NCBI RefSeq assembly: GCF_016745505.1
Contig: NZ_JAERUC010000193.1
Coordinates: 39,046 to 103,045 of the forward strand
Direction of reading: 5' to 3'
Source of the DNA: Streptomyces silvae
GTDB taxonomy: Bacteria > Actinomycetota > Actinomycetes > Streptomycetales > Streptomycetaceae
Length of the DNA stretch: 64,000 bases
A model generated the notes under the pieces. That model was not told where the DNA came from, made no database searches, and saw only the letters and a program-made list of their open reading frames with translations. Positions 49,191 to 58,480 of the stretch are shown piece after piece; the stretch's first letter is position 1, and each line of letters starts with the position of its first letter. The translations under genes and the position numbers were made by a program.

Positions 49191-50405
49191 ATGCTGAAGA
49201 GGTGGGCCGCAGCCGCGGCCGTACTGGGGAAGGACCATCCGCGGCTCCTGCCCGTCACGCTGAGGCTGCTGCTGGTCGGAGCTCTGCTCGGATGCGTCGT
49301 GATGGACTGGTCGGGCGGTGATTTCTACCGGATCGGGCACCCCACCGACCTCGTGCTGAGCTCCGCCAAGCTGATCGGCGCCCTGCTCGCCATCGCTCTC
49401 GTCGTCGCCTCGTTCCGGCTCGGCAGCCGGGCGCTGCCGGCCGCCGGCTGCGCACTGGCGGTCGTGTCGCTGTGTCTCTCGGTGGCTCTGCACATGGAGA
49501 TGACGGTCGGCGCACAGGCGCTCGGATTCGCCGAGCCGGCCGCTCTGGTGTGGCTCCTCCTGGTCGCCGCCCGGCGGGGGAAGCCGTCATGGGCGGCGGT
49601 CGCCGTGCCGCTGCTGTACCTGGCGATCGTGCTGCGACCGGTGTCGGTCCAGTTCAAGCAGTCCACGACCATCTTCGCGCTGATCTACGCCCTGGCGGCC
49701 CTCCTGGCGCTGAGCATCGGCCTCGGGATGCGCCTGCTCCTGGTGGACCGGCGGCGGCAGGCGGCTGCCCTCAGGCTGGAGCAGCGTACGGAGTTCGCCC
49801 GGGACCTGCATGACTTCGTCGCCCACCATGTGACCGGCATCGTCGTCCAGGCGCAGGGGGCCCACGCGATCGCGGACCGGCGGCCCGACCTCGTGCCGCC
49901 CGCGCTCCAGCGGATCGAACAGGCCGGCTCGGAGGCCCTGACCTCCATGCGGCACATGGTGGGGATGCTGCGCGACGCCGACGGGGAAGTGGCGCTGACA
50001 CCGCTGGCCGGGATCGGCGAAGTGCGGTCGCTCGTCGAGGAGTTCTCGGCCGTCGGCGGCGCCCGGGCCGAGCTCGAACTGAAGGGGCCCTTCGAGGACC
50101 TGCCGGTGGAGGTGACCACCACGGCGCACCGGGTGGTGATGGAGGCCCTCACCAACGTACGTAAGCACGCCCATGGTTGCAGCGAGGTGCGGGTCCGTGT
50201 GGAGCGCTCGGGGGACCGGGTCCTCGTACGGGTCAGCGACGACGGGCGGCCCCGCCCTGCCTCCCGGAGCGGCTTCGGGCTGAAGGGGCTGGCCGAGCGG
50301 GTGGGCCTGATCGGCGGAAGCGTCGAGGCGGGGCCGGTGAGCGCCGGCGGCTGGGGTGTCGAGGCGGCGCTCCCCGTGGCCCCGGCGGGGGTGGCGGCGC
50401 ACTGA
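49191..50405 (+). CDS. Orphan NarL-type sensor histidine kinase
   Basis: 404 residues from ATG 49191 (GTG 49182 possible). Six transmembrane segments in the first 190 residues. HisKA_3 with phospho-acceptor His in EFARDLHDFVAHHVTGIVVQ. The ATPase domain has N-box VMEALTNVRKHAHG, VSDDGRPRP and GFGLKGLAERVGLIGG. No response regulator gene follows; the next gene is convergent. It sits 280 bp from the divergent ABC exporter genes, so it may regulate them through an unlinked regulator. Confidence 0.9.
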   Translation: MLKRWAAAAAVLGKDHPRLLPVTLRLLLVGALLGCVVMDWSGGDFYRIGHPTDLVLSSAKLIGALLAIALVVASFRLGSRALPAAGCALAVVSLCLSVALHMEMTVGAQALGFAEPAALVWLLLVAARRGKPSWAAVAVPLLYLAIVLRPVSVQFKQSTTIFALIYALAALLALSIGLGMRLLLVDRRRQAAALRLEQRTEFARDLHDFVAHHVTGIVVQAQGAHAIADRRPDLVPPALQRIEQAGSEALTSMRHMVGMLRDADGEVALTPLAGIGEVRSLVEEFSAVGGARAELELKGPFEDLPVEVTTTAHRVVMEALTNVRKHAHGCSEVRVRVERSGDRVLVRVSDDGRPRPASRSGFGLKGLAERVGLIGGSVEAGPVSAGGWGVEAALPVAPAGVAAH

Positions 50406-50525
50406 CGACCCGGGGCCCCGGCCGGCCGTGTGCTGCTGGCCGGGCGGACCAGGACGCGTGCCGGTCGCGGGTGAGGGCGTCCCTGTGCCGGCCGCCGTTC
50501 CGGCCGGCCGGGTCCTGGCCGCCGG

Positions 50526-51731
50526 TCAGGCCAGCCGGAGTGCGAAGACCGCGAAGCCCGCCGCCAGCAGGCCCGCCGCCGCCCGGCGGGCCCTCCCGGC
50601 CCCACCCTCCGCCTCCCAGGGCGCCTCGAACCGGCGGGCGTAGCGGGAGATCAGCACGAGCAGGCCGGCGAACAGCGGCATCCACGCCAGCCGGGCCAGG
50701 ATCCAGCCGACCGAGTCCGGGGCCGTCGTCAGTCCGGGCACCGCCCCGGCGAAGGAGGCCGGCACGGCGGCGGCCAGCATCGCCGTCTGGTGCCAGCACA
50801 GGATCGTCATCGCCGACAGGTTGATCACGACCACGGGCGCCCACAGCGAGGGGCGTCGCAGCGCCCGGCCGATCCGGCCGTGCAGCAGGACCGCCGCACC
50901 GCTCTGCGCCGAGGCCAGCGCCAGGACCAGCAGCGACGGCGGATGCGAGTTGGTCCGCGCCTCCCCCGGTACGCCGACCATCGACGCCGGGTAGTGGAAG
51001 ACGAGCAGCAGCACGGCGAACAGGGCCGTGCCACCCACCAGCAGGAGCCGGGCGCCGCGCCGCGAGAGCCGGCCCTCGCCCCAGCTGACGCCCAGCTGAT
51101 AGGCGAAGAGCCAGCCGGGCAGGATGTTCAGCAGGCTCAGCCAGGACGGCACGGCGTCCGCGTACGGCCCGTAACGCAGGAGGTCGACCGCGGCGACCGA
51201 GGCGATCAGCGGGGCCGCCGCCCAGCCGCCGAGCCGCCGGGCCAGACGTACGCAGTACGGCGTGAGGGCCGTGACCACGGCGTACACCCCCACGAACCAG
51301 AGCGGCTGGATCACCAGCTTGGCGCCCGTACGCAAGGTGTCCTCGGGCACCCCGGCGGCGTACAGCACCGGAATCATCAGCGCCCACACGGCGGTCACAC
51401 CGAGCACGGGCCTGCCCAGCCGGACCATACGGGCGCGCAGCCAGGTACGGGCGGTGGAAGGGCGGCGGTGGTAGGAGAGGACCGAGGCGTATCCGCCGAC
51501 CAGGAAGAACACGCCGAGCATCTGGAGCACCCAGCTCACCGGGGAGAACACGGGGAACGCGGAGAGCGGGCTGGCGTTGTGCAGGCCGTCGCCGTCCAGC
51601 TTGAACCCGCCGAGCAGCCAGTGACCGGCGGGCACGGCCAGCAGGGCGAGGGCGCGCAGTCCGTCGACCGCGCGGTCGCGGTGGGCGGGGGTGCCCGCGT
51701 CGATACGGGAGACCAGGTGCCGCACGCTCAT
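50526..51731 (-). CDS. Membrane acyltransferase (AT3 family)
   Basis: 401 residues from ATG 51731, overlapping the upstream hydrolase stop by ATGA. About ten transmembrane helices. DRAVDGLRALALLAVPAGHW contains the Arg and His spacing seen in AT3 proteins. Such enzymes O-acylate sugars, peptidoglycan or antibiotics at the membrane. Coupling with a secreted alpha/beta hydrolase suggests that acyl groups are added and removed on the same target. Confidence 0.83.
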   Translation of the reverse strand: MSVRHLVSRIDAGTPAHRDRAVDGLRALALLAVPAGHWLLGGFKLDGDGLHNASPLSAFPVFSPVSWVLQMLGVFFLVGGYASVLSYHRRPSTARTWLRARMVRLGRPVLGVTAVWALMIPVLYAAGVPEDTLRTGAKLVIQPLWFVGVYAVVTALTPYCVRLARRLGGWAAAPLIASVAAVDLLRYGPYADAVPSWLSLLNILPGWLFAYQLGVSWGEGRLSRRGARLLLVGGTALFAVLLLVFHYPASMVGVPGEARTNSHPPSLLVLALASAQSGAAVLLHGRIGRALRRPSLWAPVVVINLSAMTILCWHQTAMLAAAVPASFAGAVPGLTTAPDSVGWILARLAWMPLFAGLLVLISRYARRFEAPWEAEGGAGRARRAAAGLLAAGFAVFALRLA

Positions 51732-52771
51732 CGGGCCACCCCCTGGGCGATGGCGGTGAACGCGGCGAGCGAGTCCGTGCCGGGGGCGAAGTACCCGGTG
51801 TGGCCCTCGGCGTCCTCGGCGGGCACCCGGCGCGCCCCGAACTCCTCGCCGGCCGGGTCGGCACCGTGCCCGAGGCCCGCCACCCGGACGTGCGGGACGT
51901 CGTCGATCCAGTCGGTGTCGTCCTTGGCCGCCCAGACGCGCGCCCGGGTGTGCAGACCGGCCACGTCGTCGGCCCGCATCCCGGGGGAGCCCAGCACCAC
52001 CAGGTCCGTGGCGCCGAGACCGGAGGCCGCGAGCCCGCAGACCACCGAGCCGTAGCTGTGGCAGAACACCACCGGCGCGGGCAGCCCGTCGGCCGCGAGA
52101 CCTGCGGTGAACCGGGTCAGCCGCTCCGCCCCCGCCTCGGCCAGCGTCCCCGTCGCCGCGTCCAGACCGAGGCCGACCGGGGTGGTGTAGCCGGCCCAGG
52201 CGATGACCGCGCTGCCCGGACCCGTCCCCGCGTACAGCGACTTCGCCATGCCCGCCGGGGTGCCGTACACGTTGCCCCGCCGGTCGAAGGTCCCGGCGTC
52301 GATGTCCGACCCGGGTACCACGACGGACACATGACGCGCGGTGCGCAGATCCCCGAACACCTCGGCGACCTGGCCACGGCCCCGCGGGTCGAACGCGAGG
52401 ATCTGCCGGCCGGGCGCGGCGAGCCGGGCGTACCGGGGGTCCTGGGAGGCCCGCAGCGCAAGGGCGTTGGCGCGGTAGCGGAGCTCCAGCGGCGCCCCGT
52501 CTAGATTGCCGACCACCGACGGATGCCGCTCCAGCAGCGCGTGCTGGTCGGCTGCGCTCAACCCGCTGAAGAACTGCCGCACTTGCTCCGGTGTCGCCCG
52601 GCCCGGGTCGGGCAGCTCCCGCCCCAGCACCCCGTCGGCACGCCATGAGGCGCTGCCGGGCGGCGGCCCCGTGACCGCCTGCTGGGTGTTCCCGGACGCC
52701 CAGCCGGCCGTCCCGGCCACCACGGTGCCCGCCAGTGCCACCGCGGCCAGCGTCCTCGCGAATCGGCGCAT
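51728..52771 (-). CDS. Secreted DUF1023 alpha/beta hydrolase
   Basis: 347 residues from ATG 52771. Sec signal MRRFARTLAAVALAGTVVAG with a cleavage region near AGWASG. The nucleophile elbow is FCHSYGSVVCGLA and later blocks are VVLGSPGMRADDV and GYFAPGTDSL, all typical of DUF1023. The substrate is unknown. A paralogue is at 56248. It is translationally coupled to the AT3 acyltransferase. Confidence 0.88.
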   Translation of the reverse strand: MRRFARTLAAVALAGTVVAGTAGWASGNTQQAVTGPPPGSASWRADGVLGRELPDPGRATPEQVRQFFSGLSAADQHALLERHPSVVGNLDGAPLELRYRANALALRASQDPRYARLAAPGRQILAFDPRGRGQVAEVFGDLRTARHVSVVVPGSDIDAGTFDRRGNVYGTPAGMAKSLYAGTGPGSAVIAWAGYTTPVGLGLDAATGTLAEAGAERLTRFTAGLAADGLPAPVVFCHSYGSVVCGLAASGLGATDLVVLGSPGMRADDVAGLHTRARVWAAKDDTDWIDDVPHVRVAGLGHGADPAGEEFGARRVPAEDAEGHTGYFAPGTDSLAAFTAIAQGVAR

Positions 52772-52947
52772 CGTGCCCTCCCCTTACGGATCCGGCGCAC
52801 CGTCCGGTGTGCCGAGAGGAAGGTAGGAAGGCGGTGGGTGACAGGGCGTCACCCCGGGGAGCCAACTGTCCGGTGATACCGGGGTAGGGGCCGTACGGGG
52901 GGAAAGCCCTACGGCGGCCCGGGGGCCGGCAGGAGCGCGGGCGGGCC

Positions 52948-53040
52948 ATGCGTCGCCCGGCATGCGTCGCCCGGCCATGCGTCGCCCGGGCCGGCAGGGG
53001 GCAGGGGCAGGGGGAGCGGGCGTGGCTATGCGTCGCCCGG
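52948..53040. repeat. 13-bp repeat ATGCGTCGCCCGG, four copies
   Basis: Copies at 52948, 52962, 52977 and 53028. The last copy is the 3' end of the response-regulator gene (its final codons and part of the stop); the other three lie downstream as near-tandem extra copies. Confidence 0.9.
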
Positions 53041-53706
53041 GGCCACCAGCCCCGACTCGTACGCGAAGATCACGGCCTGCGCCCGGTCCCGGAGCCCGAG
53101 TTTGGCCAGCACCTTGCCGATGTGCGTCTTCACCGTCTGCTCGGCGACCACCAGCCGCGCCGCGATCTCCTGGTTGGACAGGCCCCGGGCGATCAGCTCC
53201 AGGACCTCCGTCTCCCGTGGCGTCAGACCGTTCAGCCGCAGCGCGGGCCCGCCGGACGGCGGCGCCGGCCGCTGCCGCGCGAAGTCCGCGATGAGCCGCC
53301 GCGTCACGGACGGCGCGAGCAGCGCGTCCCCGGCCGCCACGACCCGCACCGCGGAGATCAGGTCCGCGGGCGGGGCGTCCTTGAGGAGGAACCCGGACGC
53401 CCCGGCGCGCAGCGCCTCGTACACGTAGTCGTCGACGTCGAACGTGGTGAGCATCAGGACCTTCGGCCGGTGCACCACCCCCGCCGGAGGGCTCAACAGC
53501 TCGCGGACGGCGGCCAGTCCGTCCATCTCCGGCATCCTCACGTCCATCAGGACGACGTCCGGGTGCACCGACCTGCTGACCTCGACACCCTTGCGTCCGT
53601 CCGGGGCCTCGCCCACCACGTCGATGTCGCTCTGGGCCGCCAGCAGGGCGGCGAACCCGGCCCGCACCATGGCCTGGTCGTCGACGATGATCACGCGGAT
53701 GGTCAC
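53026..53706 (-). CDS. NarL/LuxR-type response regulator
   Basis: 226 residues from GTG 53706 with GGAGGAAC upstream. Receiver domain: IRVIIVDDQAMVRAGFAALL, phospho-acceptor Asp in DVVLMDVRMPEMDG, Lys in GFLLKDAPP. LuxR HTH at about 155-215: GLTPRETEVLELIARGLSNQ, EIAARLVVAEQTVKTHIGKV. It overlaps the kinase stop by GTGA. Candidate targets are the flanking hydrolase and acyltransferase genes. Confidence 0.94.
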   Translation of the reverse strand: MTIRVIIVDDQAMVRAGFAALLAAQSDIDVVGEAPDGRKGVEVSRSVHPDVVLMDVRMPEMDGLAAVRELLSPPAGVVHRPKVLMLTTFDVDDYVYEALRAGASGFLLKDAPPADLISAVRVVAAGDALLAPSVTRRLIADFARQRPAPPSGGPALRLNGLTPRETEVLELIARGLSNQEIAARLVVAEQTVKTHIGKVLAKLGLRDRAQAVIFAYESGLVAPGDA

Positions 53707-55052
53707 GGTTCCTCCGAGGTCGCGGATGCCGAGGGCGGCAGGGGCGGGGGCAGCGGGAGCCGCGCGGCCACCCGGAAGCCCCCGTCCGGCAGCGGGCCGG
53801 TGTCGAGTGTGCCGCCGGTCAACCGTACGCGTTCGCGCATGCCGACCAGCCCGTGTCCGGTGCCCGAGGTCTCCAGCGGCGAACCCGGCGCCTCGGGCCT
53901 GTCGTTGACGACCAGCACCGTCAGATGGCCGTCGCGCACCGTGACCGACACCCGGGTCCGCGCCCCCGGCGCGTGCCGCACCACATTGGCCAGTGCCTCC
54001 TGCACGATGCGGTACGCCGACAGGTCCACCGCCTGCGGCACGCCGCCCCGCTCCAGCGCCTCCCGCACGTCCGAGGCCAGCGACAGCTCGGCCGGGAGCC
54101 CCGCCCGTACCGTCGCCTCCACCAGCTGCTGCGCCCGGTCGAGGCCGGGCTGCGGGGCGAGCTCGCCCCGGCTGCCGTCGCTGCGCAGCACCGACAGCAG
54201 CCGGCGCATCTCGGCCAGCGACTCCCTGGCCCCGGCCGCGATCGACGCGAACTCCGCCCGCGCCTCCTCGGAGAGCCCCTCGACCCGGTACGGCGCCGAG
54301 TCGGCCTGCACGGTGATCACCGACATGTGGTGCGCGACCACGTCGTGCAGCTCGCGGGCGATCCGGGTGCGCTCCTCCAGCAGCGTGCGCTGCGCCCGCT
54401 CGGCCTCGCTGATCGTCTCCTGCTCGACGAGCCGGCGCTGGGCGTCGCTCCGCTCCCGTACCGCCGCGCCGATCACCAGCGCCACCCCGCCGAGGACGAA
54501 CAGCAGGAGCGCGCTGCTGTTGCCGTGCGAGGGCCTGACCAGAAACAGCAGCAGGCAGGCCGTGCCCGTCGCCAGCCAGACGCCGATCACCGTCCGCCGG
54601 CTCTCCCGCAGCCCGAGGGCCAGCAGCACGAAGAGATAGCCGACGAGGCCCGGCGGCGTCCACGGCCAGAGGACGTCGGGGCGCAGCCCCTGCCCGAGCA
54701 GCACCACGGCGCCCACGACATCGGCGGTGAAGACGATCCACCAGGCCTGGAGCGGCCGGTGCGCCAGCATCAGCATGGGCGCGGCCTGCCCGACGGCCAG
54801 CGCTCCGGCGAGCCCGCCCGGCACCCCGTAGTCGCTGATCAGCACAGTGATCGTGACGGGGACGAAGATGGCGGTGAGGGCGAGCACGAGCGCGTACGGC
54901 AGCAGCCGCAGCCAGCGTCTGGGGGAGTCGGCGAACAGCGGGGTCGGCGGATGGGACGCGTGGGACAGCCCCTGGGCGAGCTCGCGCAGATTGCGGCGGG
55001 CGGCGCTCAGCAGACCGTCGGCGGGCGGGGGCCCGGCAGGAGAAGGGGGCAT
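53703..55052 (-). CDS. NarL-type sensor histidine kinase
   Basis: 449 residues from ATG 55052 (ATG 55094 is possible). TACGCT about 10 bases before ATG 55052 could be a -10 for a leaderless message. Six transmembrane segments (about 52-185), then a coiled segment, HisKA_3 His in TRIARELHDVVAHHMSVITV, N-box IVQEALANVVRHAP, VVNDRPE in place of DDGxG, and GTGHGLVGMRERVRLTGG. It forms a two-component system with the overlapping response regulator. Confidence 0.92.
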   Translation of the reverse strand: MPPSPAGPPPADGLLSAARRNLRELAQGLSHASHPPTPLFADSPRRWLRLLPYALVLALTAIFVPVTITVLISDYGVPGGLAGALAVGQAAPMLMLAHRPLQAWWIVFTADVVGAVVLLGQGLRPDVLWPWTPPGLVGYLFVLLALGLRESRRTVIGVWLATGTACLLLFLVRPSHGNSSALLLFVLGGVALVIGAAVRERSDAQRRLVEQETISEAERAQRTLLEERTRIARELHDVVAHHMSVITVQADSAPYRVEGLSEEARAEFASIAAGARESLAEMRRLLSVLRSDGSRGELAPQPGLDRAQQLVEATVRAGLPAELSLASDVREALERGGVPQAVDLSAYRIVQEALANVVRHAPGARTRVSVTVRDGHLTVLVVNDRPEAPGSPLETSGTGHGLVGMRERVRLTGGTLDTGPLPDGGFRVAARLPLPPPLPPSASATSEEP

Positions 55053-55221
55053 GATCGGGTCAGCGTAGGCGTGGGACGCGCCCGGAGGCGTCATACCGGG
55101 GGGTGGACCGCGGGGGCCGGCCCCGTACCCGGGTAGGGGACAGGGGCTGATCCCGGGCCGGTGGCTGCTTCGGGCCGTCGCACCGCCGTGAGCCGTCCGC
55201 GGGCACCTGCCCGGCCACGGC

Positions 55222-56130
55222 TCAGAGCTCTGCGAGCAGCTCCGCCTTCTTCGCGCTGTACTCGGCGTCCGTCACCAGACCCGCCTGGTGCAGATCCCCG
55301 AGGTGGCGTATCCGCTCCGCGATGTCCGCCGGATCGCGCCGCGCCCCGCCCACCGGGACCGGAGCGGTCGCCACGGGCACCGACTGGGTGCGGCGGACGG
55401 ACTCCAGGACCGCCGCGGCGAACGGCAGCGACTCGTGCACCGGCCCGTAGCCCAGGCCGAAGACGACGGAGGCGGGATCCTGGTCCGGCTGGACCCGCGC
55501 GGTGACGCCGGGCGCCTGGTCGGGGCCGCCCGCGTCGGAGTCCGCCGCCGCGCCGCGTGGCAGCAGCCGCAGATACCCCTCCAGCGCCTCGGGCGAGCGC
55601 CACTCGACCCCGCCCAGCTCCGCCACGGGGAACGACTGGTCGCCCGCCTTCCACTTGGCGCTGGACGCACCCGTCCAGAACCACCGGAAGGAGACCTGCG
55701 TCCCGTCGAAGCCGGCGCGGCCGTCGTACGCCTTGAAGTGCATCGGTGCCTCGGGGGCCGTCACCAGGAAGCGCTCGGCGGGCAGGGAGGCGTCCGGCCC
55801 GAGCAGGGCGCGCAGCTCGTCGGCGTAGTACTCGGCGAGCGTCCCGCGCTCGGCGGGCAGCACCAGACGGTACGGGTCGTTGCTCTCCTTGAGCTGCCCG
55901 CCCGCGGCCTCCAGCAGTGGATCGGCACCTGGTCTCGGCACCGCCCGAAGGACCACCGTGCCCCGCTTGCCCGGGGTCAGCGTCACCGAAGACAACGCCG
56001 CGTACGGAATGCGGCGTTCACGCAGGCTCTGGAAGAGCCTCGGCGTGCGGATTCCCCGTTCGAAGCGGATGAGCACGGAGTCGGTGTCGAACTCCCAGGT
56101 GGCATGAATTCCGGCCAGCACATCACCCAT
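55222..56130 (-). CDS. DUF4429 and SHOCT domain protein
   Basis: 302 residues from ATG 56130 (GAGG upstream; other ATGs lie 3 and 7 codons earlier). Two DUF4429 repeats: GIHATWEFDTDSVLIRFERG with RIPYAALSSVTLTPGKRG, and FKAYDGRAGFDGTQVSFRWF with FPVAELGGVEWRSP. The C-terminal 35 residues are SHOCT: IAERIRHLGDLHQAGLVTDA, EYSAKKAELLAEL. PH-like folds of this type may bind membranes or partners. Function unknown. Confidence 0.88.
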   Translation of the reverse strand: MGDVLAGIHATWEFDTDSVLIRFERGIRTPRLFQSLRERRIPYAALSSVTLTPGKRGTVVLRAVPRPGADPLLEAAGGQLKESNDPYRLVLPAERGTLAEYYADELRALLGPDASLPAERFLVTAPEAPMHFKAYDGRAGFDGTQVSFRWFWTGASSAKWKAGDQSFPVAELGGVEWRSPEALEGYLRLLPRGAAADSDAGGPDQAPGVTARVQPDQDPASVVFGLGYGPVHESLPFAAAVLESVRRTQSVPVATAPVPVGGARRDPADIAERIRHLGDLHQAGLVTDAEYSAKKAELLAEL

Positions 56131-56247
56131 GTGCCTCATCGTATGTGGCACAGGCTCGCACGTCCCCCTTCGGTACAGGCGGAATCACGGCCAGGCAGAC
56201 AGGCCGTTCGCCGCTCTCCACGCGCGTCAGACGTCTTTCTACGCGCG

Positions 56248-57459
56248 TCAGGCCTCTGTTTCGCCGGAAATCTCCCGGTGGCATGCACCATCGGTACCCG
56301 CACAGGTGACCGAGTTGTAGGCGCCCACGCCGATCGCGGCGAAGTTGCTGAGACTCTCCGTGCCCGGCTCGAAATAGCCGCTGTGCCCGATCGCGCCGCT
56401 CGCCGACACGATCCGCGCGCCGAAGGCCGGATCGACCGGGTCGGCGCCGTGTCCGAGCCCGCCGACCGCCATGTTCGGCACGTCCGCGATCCAGTCGTCA
56501 CCGTCCCGCATCGCCCACACCGTGGCCCGCGTGTGCAGGGCACGGGCGTTGTCCGCCCGCATCCCGGGACTGCCCGCGACCGCGATGTCGGACACTCTGG
56601 ACGGCAGCCCCTGCGCGGCCACACCGCACAGCACGGAGCCGTAGCTGTGGCAGAACAGCGAGACGTCCGAGGTGCCGGGCAGCGCGTCCAGGAAGTCGTT
56701 CAGCCGGCCCGCGCCCTCCGTCGCCAGCCCGCCCAGCATGGCGTCCATGCCGATCCCCACGGGCGCCGTGTAGTCGGCCCACGCGATGACCGCCGTACGC
56801 GAACCGGGGCGCGCCGAGCGCTCGGCGGCGTACAGCGACTGCGCCATGCCGACCGGCGCCGCGTTCTTCTTGACCCCGGTGCGCTCCAGCGTCAGCAGGT
56901 TCGTGTCCACCCCGGGCACGACCACCGAGACCCGCTCGGCCCGGTCGAGGTCGCCGATGACCTCGGCGGCCCGGCCGCGCCCCGACGGGTCGAACGAGAG
57001 GAACTGCCGGTCACCGGCGAGCATGGACCGGAAGCGCTCAAGCCGGAGCGCGGCCTGATGGCGACCGTCCGGGGAGAGCCGCACGTCCAGTGTCCGCTGT
57101 TCCTCCGCCGACTCAGCCTCTGTCAGGGCGTGCCGGTTGGCCCGGTAGCGCAGGGTGACCGGCGCACCGTCCAGATTCCCCACCACCAGCGGGTACTTGT
57201 CGGCCAGGGCGACCTGCTGGCCCGCCGTGAGCGTCGCGAAGAAGTGGGCCAGCCGGTACGCAGGCGCGCCCACGTCCGGGAGGGAATGACCGGCTATGCG
57301 GTCCTTCGCCCAGGAAGCGAGCGCGGTCTCGCGCGGCGAGGCCGAGTGCTGTTGACGCACGGCGGTCCATCCGGACGTCGCCAGCATCACGAACACCACC
57401 GCGATGGCGAGCAGCGCTCGCCATGCGGTGAGGGTGGGGGAGGAGTCGAAGGAAGTCAC
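56248..57459 (-). CDS. Membrane-anchored DUF1023 alpha/beta hydrolase
   Basis: 403 residues from GTG 57459. An N-terminal transmembrane anchor (WRALLAIAVVFVMLATSGW) replaces the cleavable signal of its paralogue at 51728. Active-site blocks are shared: LFCHSYGSVLCGVA, VAGSPGMRADNA, GLGHGADPVDPAFGAR and GYFEPGTESLSNFAAIG. Two Cys lie in the tail (VTCAGTDGACHRE). The two paralogues flank the two-component system and DUF4429 genes. Confidence 0.87.
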   Translation of the reverse strand: MTSFDSSPTLTAWRALLAIAVVFVMLATSGWTAVRQQHSASPRETALASWAKDRIAGHSLPDVGAPAYRLAHFFATLTAGQQVALADKYPLVVGNLDGAPVTLRYRANRHALTEAESAEEQRTLDVRLSPDGRHQAALRLERFRSMLAGDRQFLSFDPSGRGRAAEVIGDLDRAERVSVVVPGVDTNLLTLERTGVKKNAAPVGMAQSLYAAERSARPGSRTAVIAWADYTAPVGIGMDAMLGGLATEGAGRLNDFLDALPGTSDVSLFCHSYGSVLCGVAAQGLPSRVSDIAVAGSPGMRADNARALHTRATVWAMRDGDDWIADVPNMAVGGLGHGADPVDPAFGARIVSASGAIGHSGYFEPGTESLSNFAAIGVGAYNSVTCAGTDGACHREISGETEA

Positions 57460-57696
57460 TGCGCCCCACCCTAGGAGACGGGTGCGCGAGGTCGCCGCAG
57501 GGGTGACACGGATCACTCGACCGCAGGGAATTGACCCTCCGTTTTTTACGCTCCGTGTGCGCCGGGATTACGGTCCGCCGCGGTGAAAGCCCGTCCGGGA
57601 GCCGAATCGGCCCGAGCGGCAGGGGCATTGTGAGTTCGGCCATGCGGCGGCGATGAGGGGTGCGGCACAACTGTGCGGTTCGCGTAAAGAATGCGC

Positions 57697-58365
57697 CTAC
57701 ACGGTGCGCCAGCTCCCGGAGAGCGCAGGTCCGAGCTGGTCCAGGTGGAGTTCGGTCAGCTCCCGGAGCGCGTCCAGTCCGGGGTCCTTCCGGCAGCCCC
57801 AGAGCTGCCCGGTCATCCGCATCACCCCGGAGAACGCGGCGACGGCCACCCGGGGGCGGGGATCCGCGTCCACGTCGAGCCCCTCACGCTCCGCGATCAG
57901 CAGGGCGGTCTGCTGCTCCAGGCCGATGTGTCGCCGCATGTGGGCGGCGTGCAGCGCGGGCGTCGACTCGATCATCCGGTAGGCGCGCATCTGGAGTTCG
58001 GCCGTGATGTCGTCGTCCTCGGCGTCGGAGAGCGCGCTCCACGCCCTCAGGGCGGCCCGGCGCATTGCCTCGAAAGGAGCCTCCGCTGCCGGACGTTGAC
58101 GCAACTCCGTGAGGAAGCGCGCGTCCACCTCCTCCTGGACGGCGAAGGCGACGGCCTCCTTGTTGGCGAAGTAGCGGAAGAAGGTGCGCTGGGAGACGTC
58201 GACGGCGTCGACGATCTCGTCCACCGTCGTCCGGTCGTACCCCTGCGCGCTGAAGAGCCTGAGCGCCGTGTGCAGCAGGGCCTCACGGGTGCGCCGCTTC
58301 TTGCGCTCACGCAACCCGGTCGGAGCCCCCGGCACGGAAACCCCGGATGTCTGCCTGCCTGTCAC
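57697..58365 (-). CDS. TetR-family repressor of the adjacent efflux pump
   Basis: 222 residues. N-terminal HTH: RERKKRRTREALLHTALRLF, TVDEIVDAVDVSQRTFFRYF. The C-terminal ligand domain is of the MftR-like type. Divergent from the DHA2 transporter with a 115-bp gap that contains clear inverted repeats, the standard arrangement for repressor and pump. Confidence 0.93.
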   Translation of the reverse strand: MTGRQTSGVSVPGAPTGLRERKKRRTREALLHTALRLFSAQGYDRTTVDEIVDAVDVSQRTFFRYFANKEAVAFAVQEEVDARFLTELRQRPAAEAPFEAMRRAALRAWSALSDAEDDDITAELQMRAYRMIESTPALHAAHMRRHIGLEQQTALLIAEREGLDVDADPRPRVAVAAFSGVMRMTGQLWGCRKDPGLDALRELTELHLDQLGPALSGSWRTV

Positions 58366-58390
58366 GTACCGGTCCTCTTTTCCCTGCTTT

Positions 58391-58467
58391 TACCTGTTCA
58401 GCCTACCTGTGAGCTACGCGACAGTTACTGTCCTGTGAATTGGTTTGTGAACTGTCAGAGGCTGACA
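58391..58467. promoter_or_regulatory. TetR operator region
   Basis: GACAGT-T-ACTGTC (58420-58432) is a perfect palindrome. TGTCA-GAGGC-TGACA (58453-58467) is a second one. AACTGTC at 58450 mirrors GACAGTT at 58420. TACCTGT repeats directly at 58391 and 58404. Probably two dimers bind and silence both promoters. Confidence 0.7.
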
Positions 58468-58480
58468 TAACGTCCTGCGC

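Noticed and set aside
50526..52949. An 807-residue fusion containing the acyltransferase
   Set aside because: The upstream half is a shadow of the DUF1023 hydrolase gene; ATG 51731 with its ATGA overlap is the natural start.
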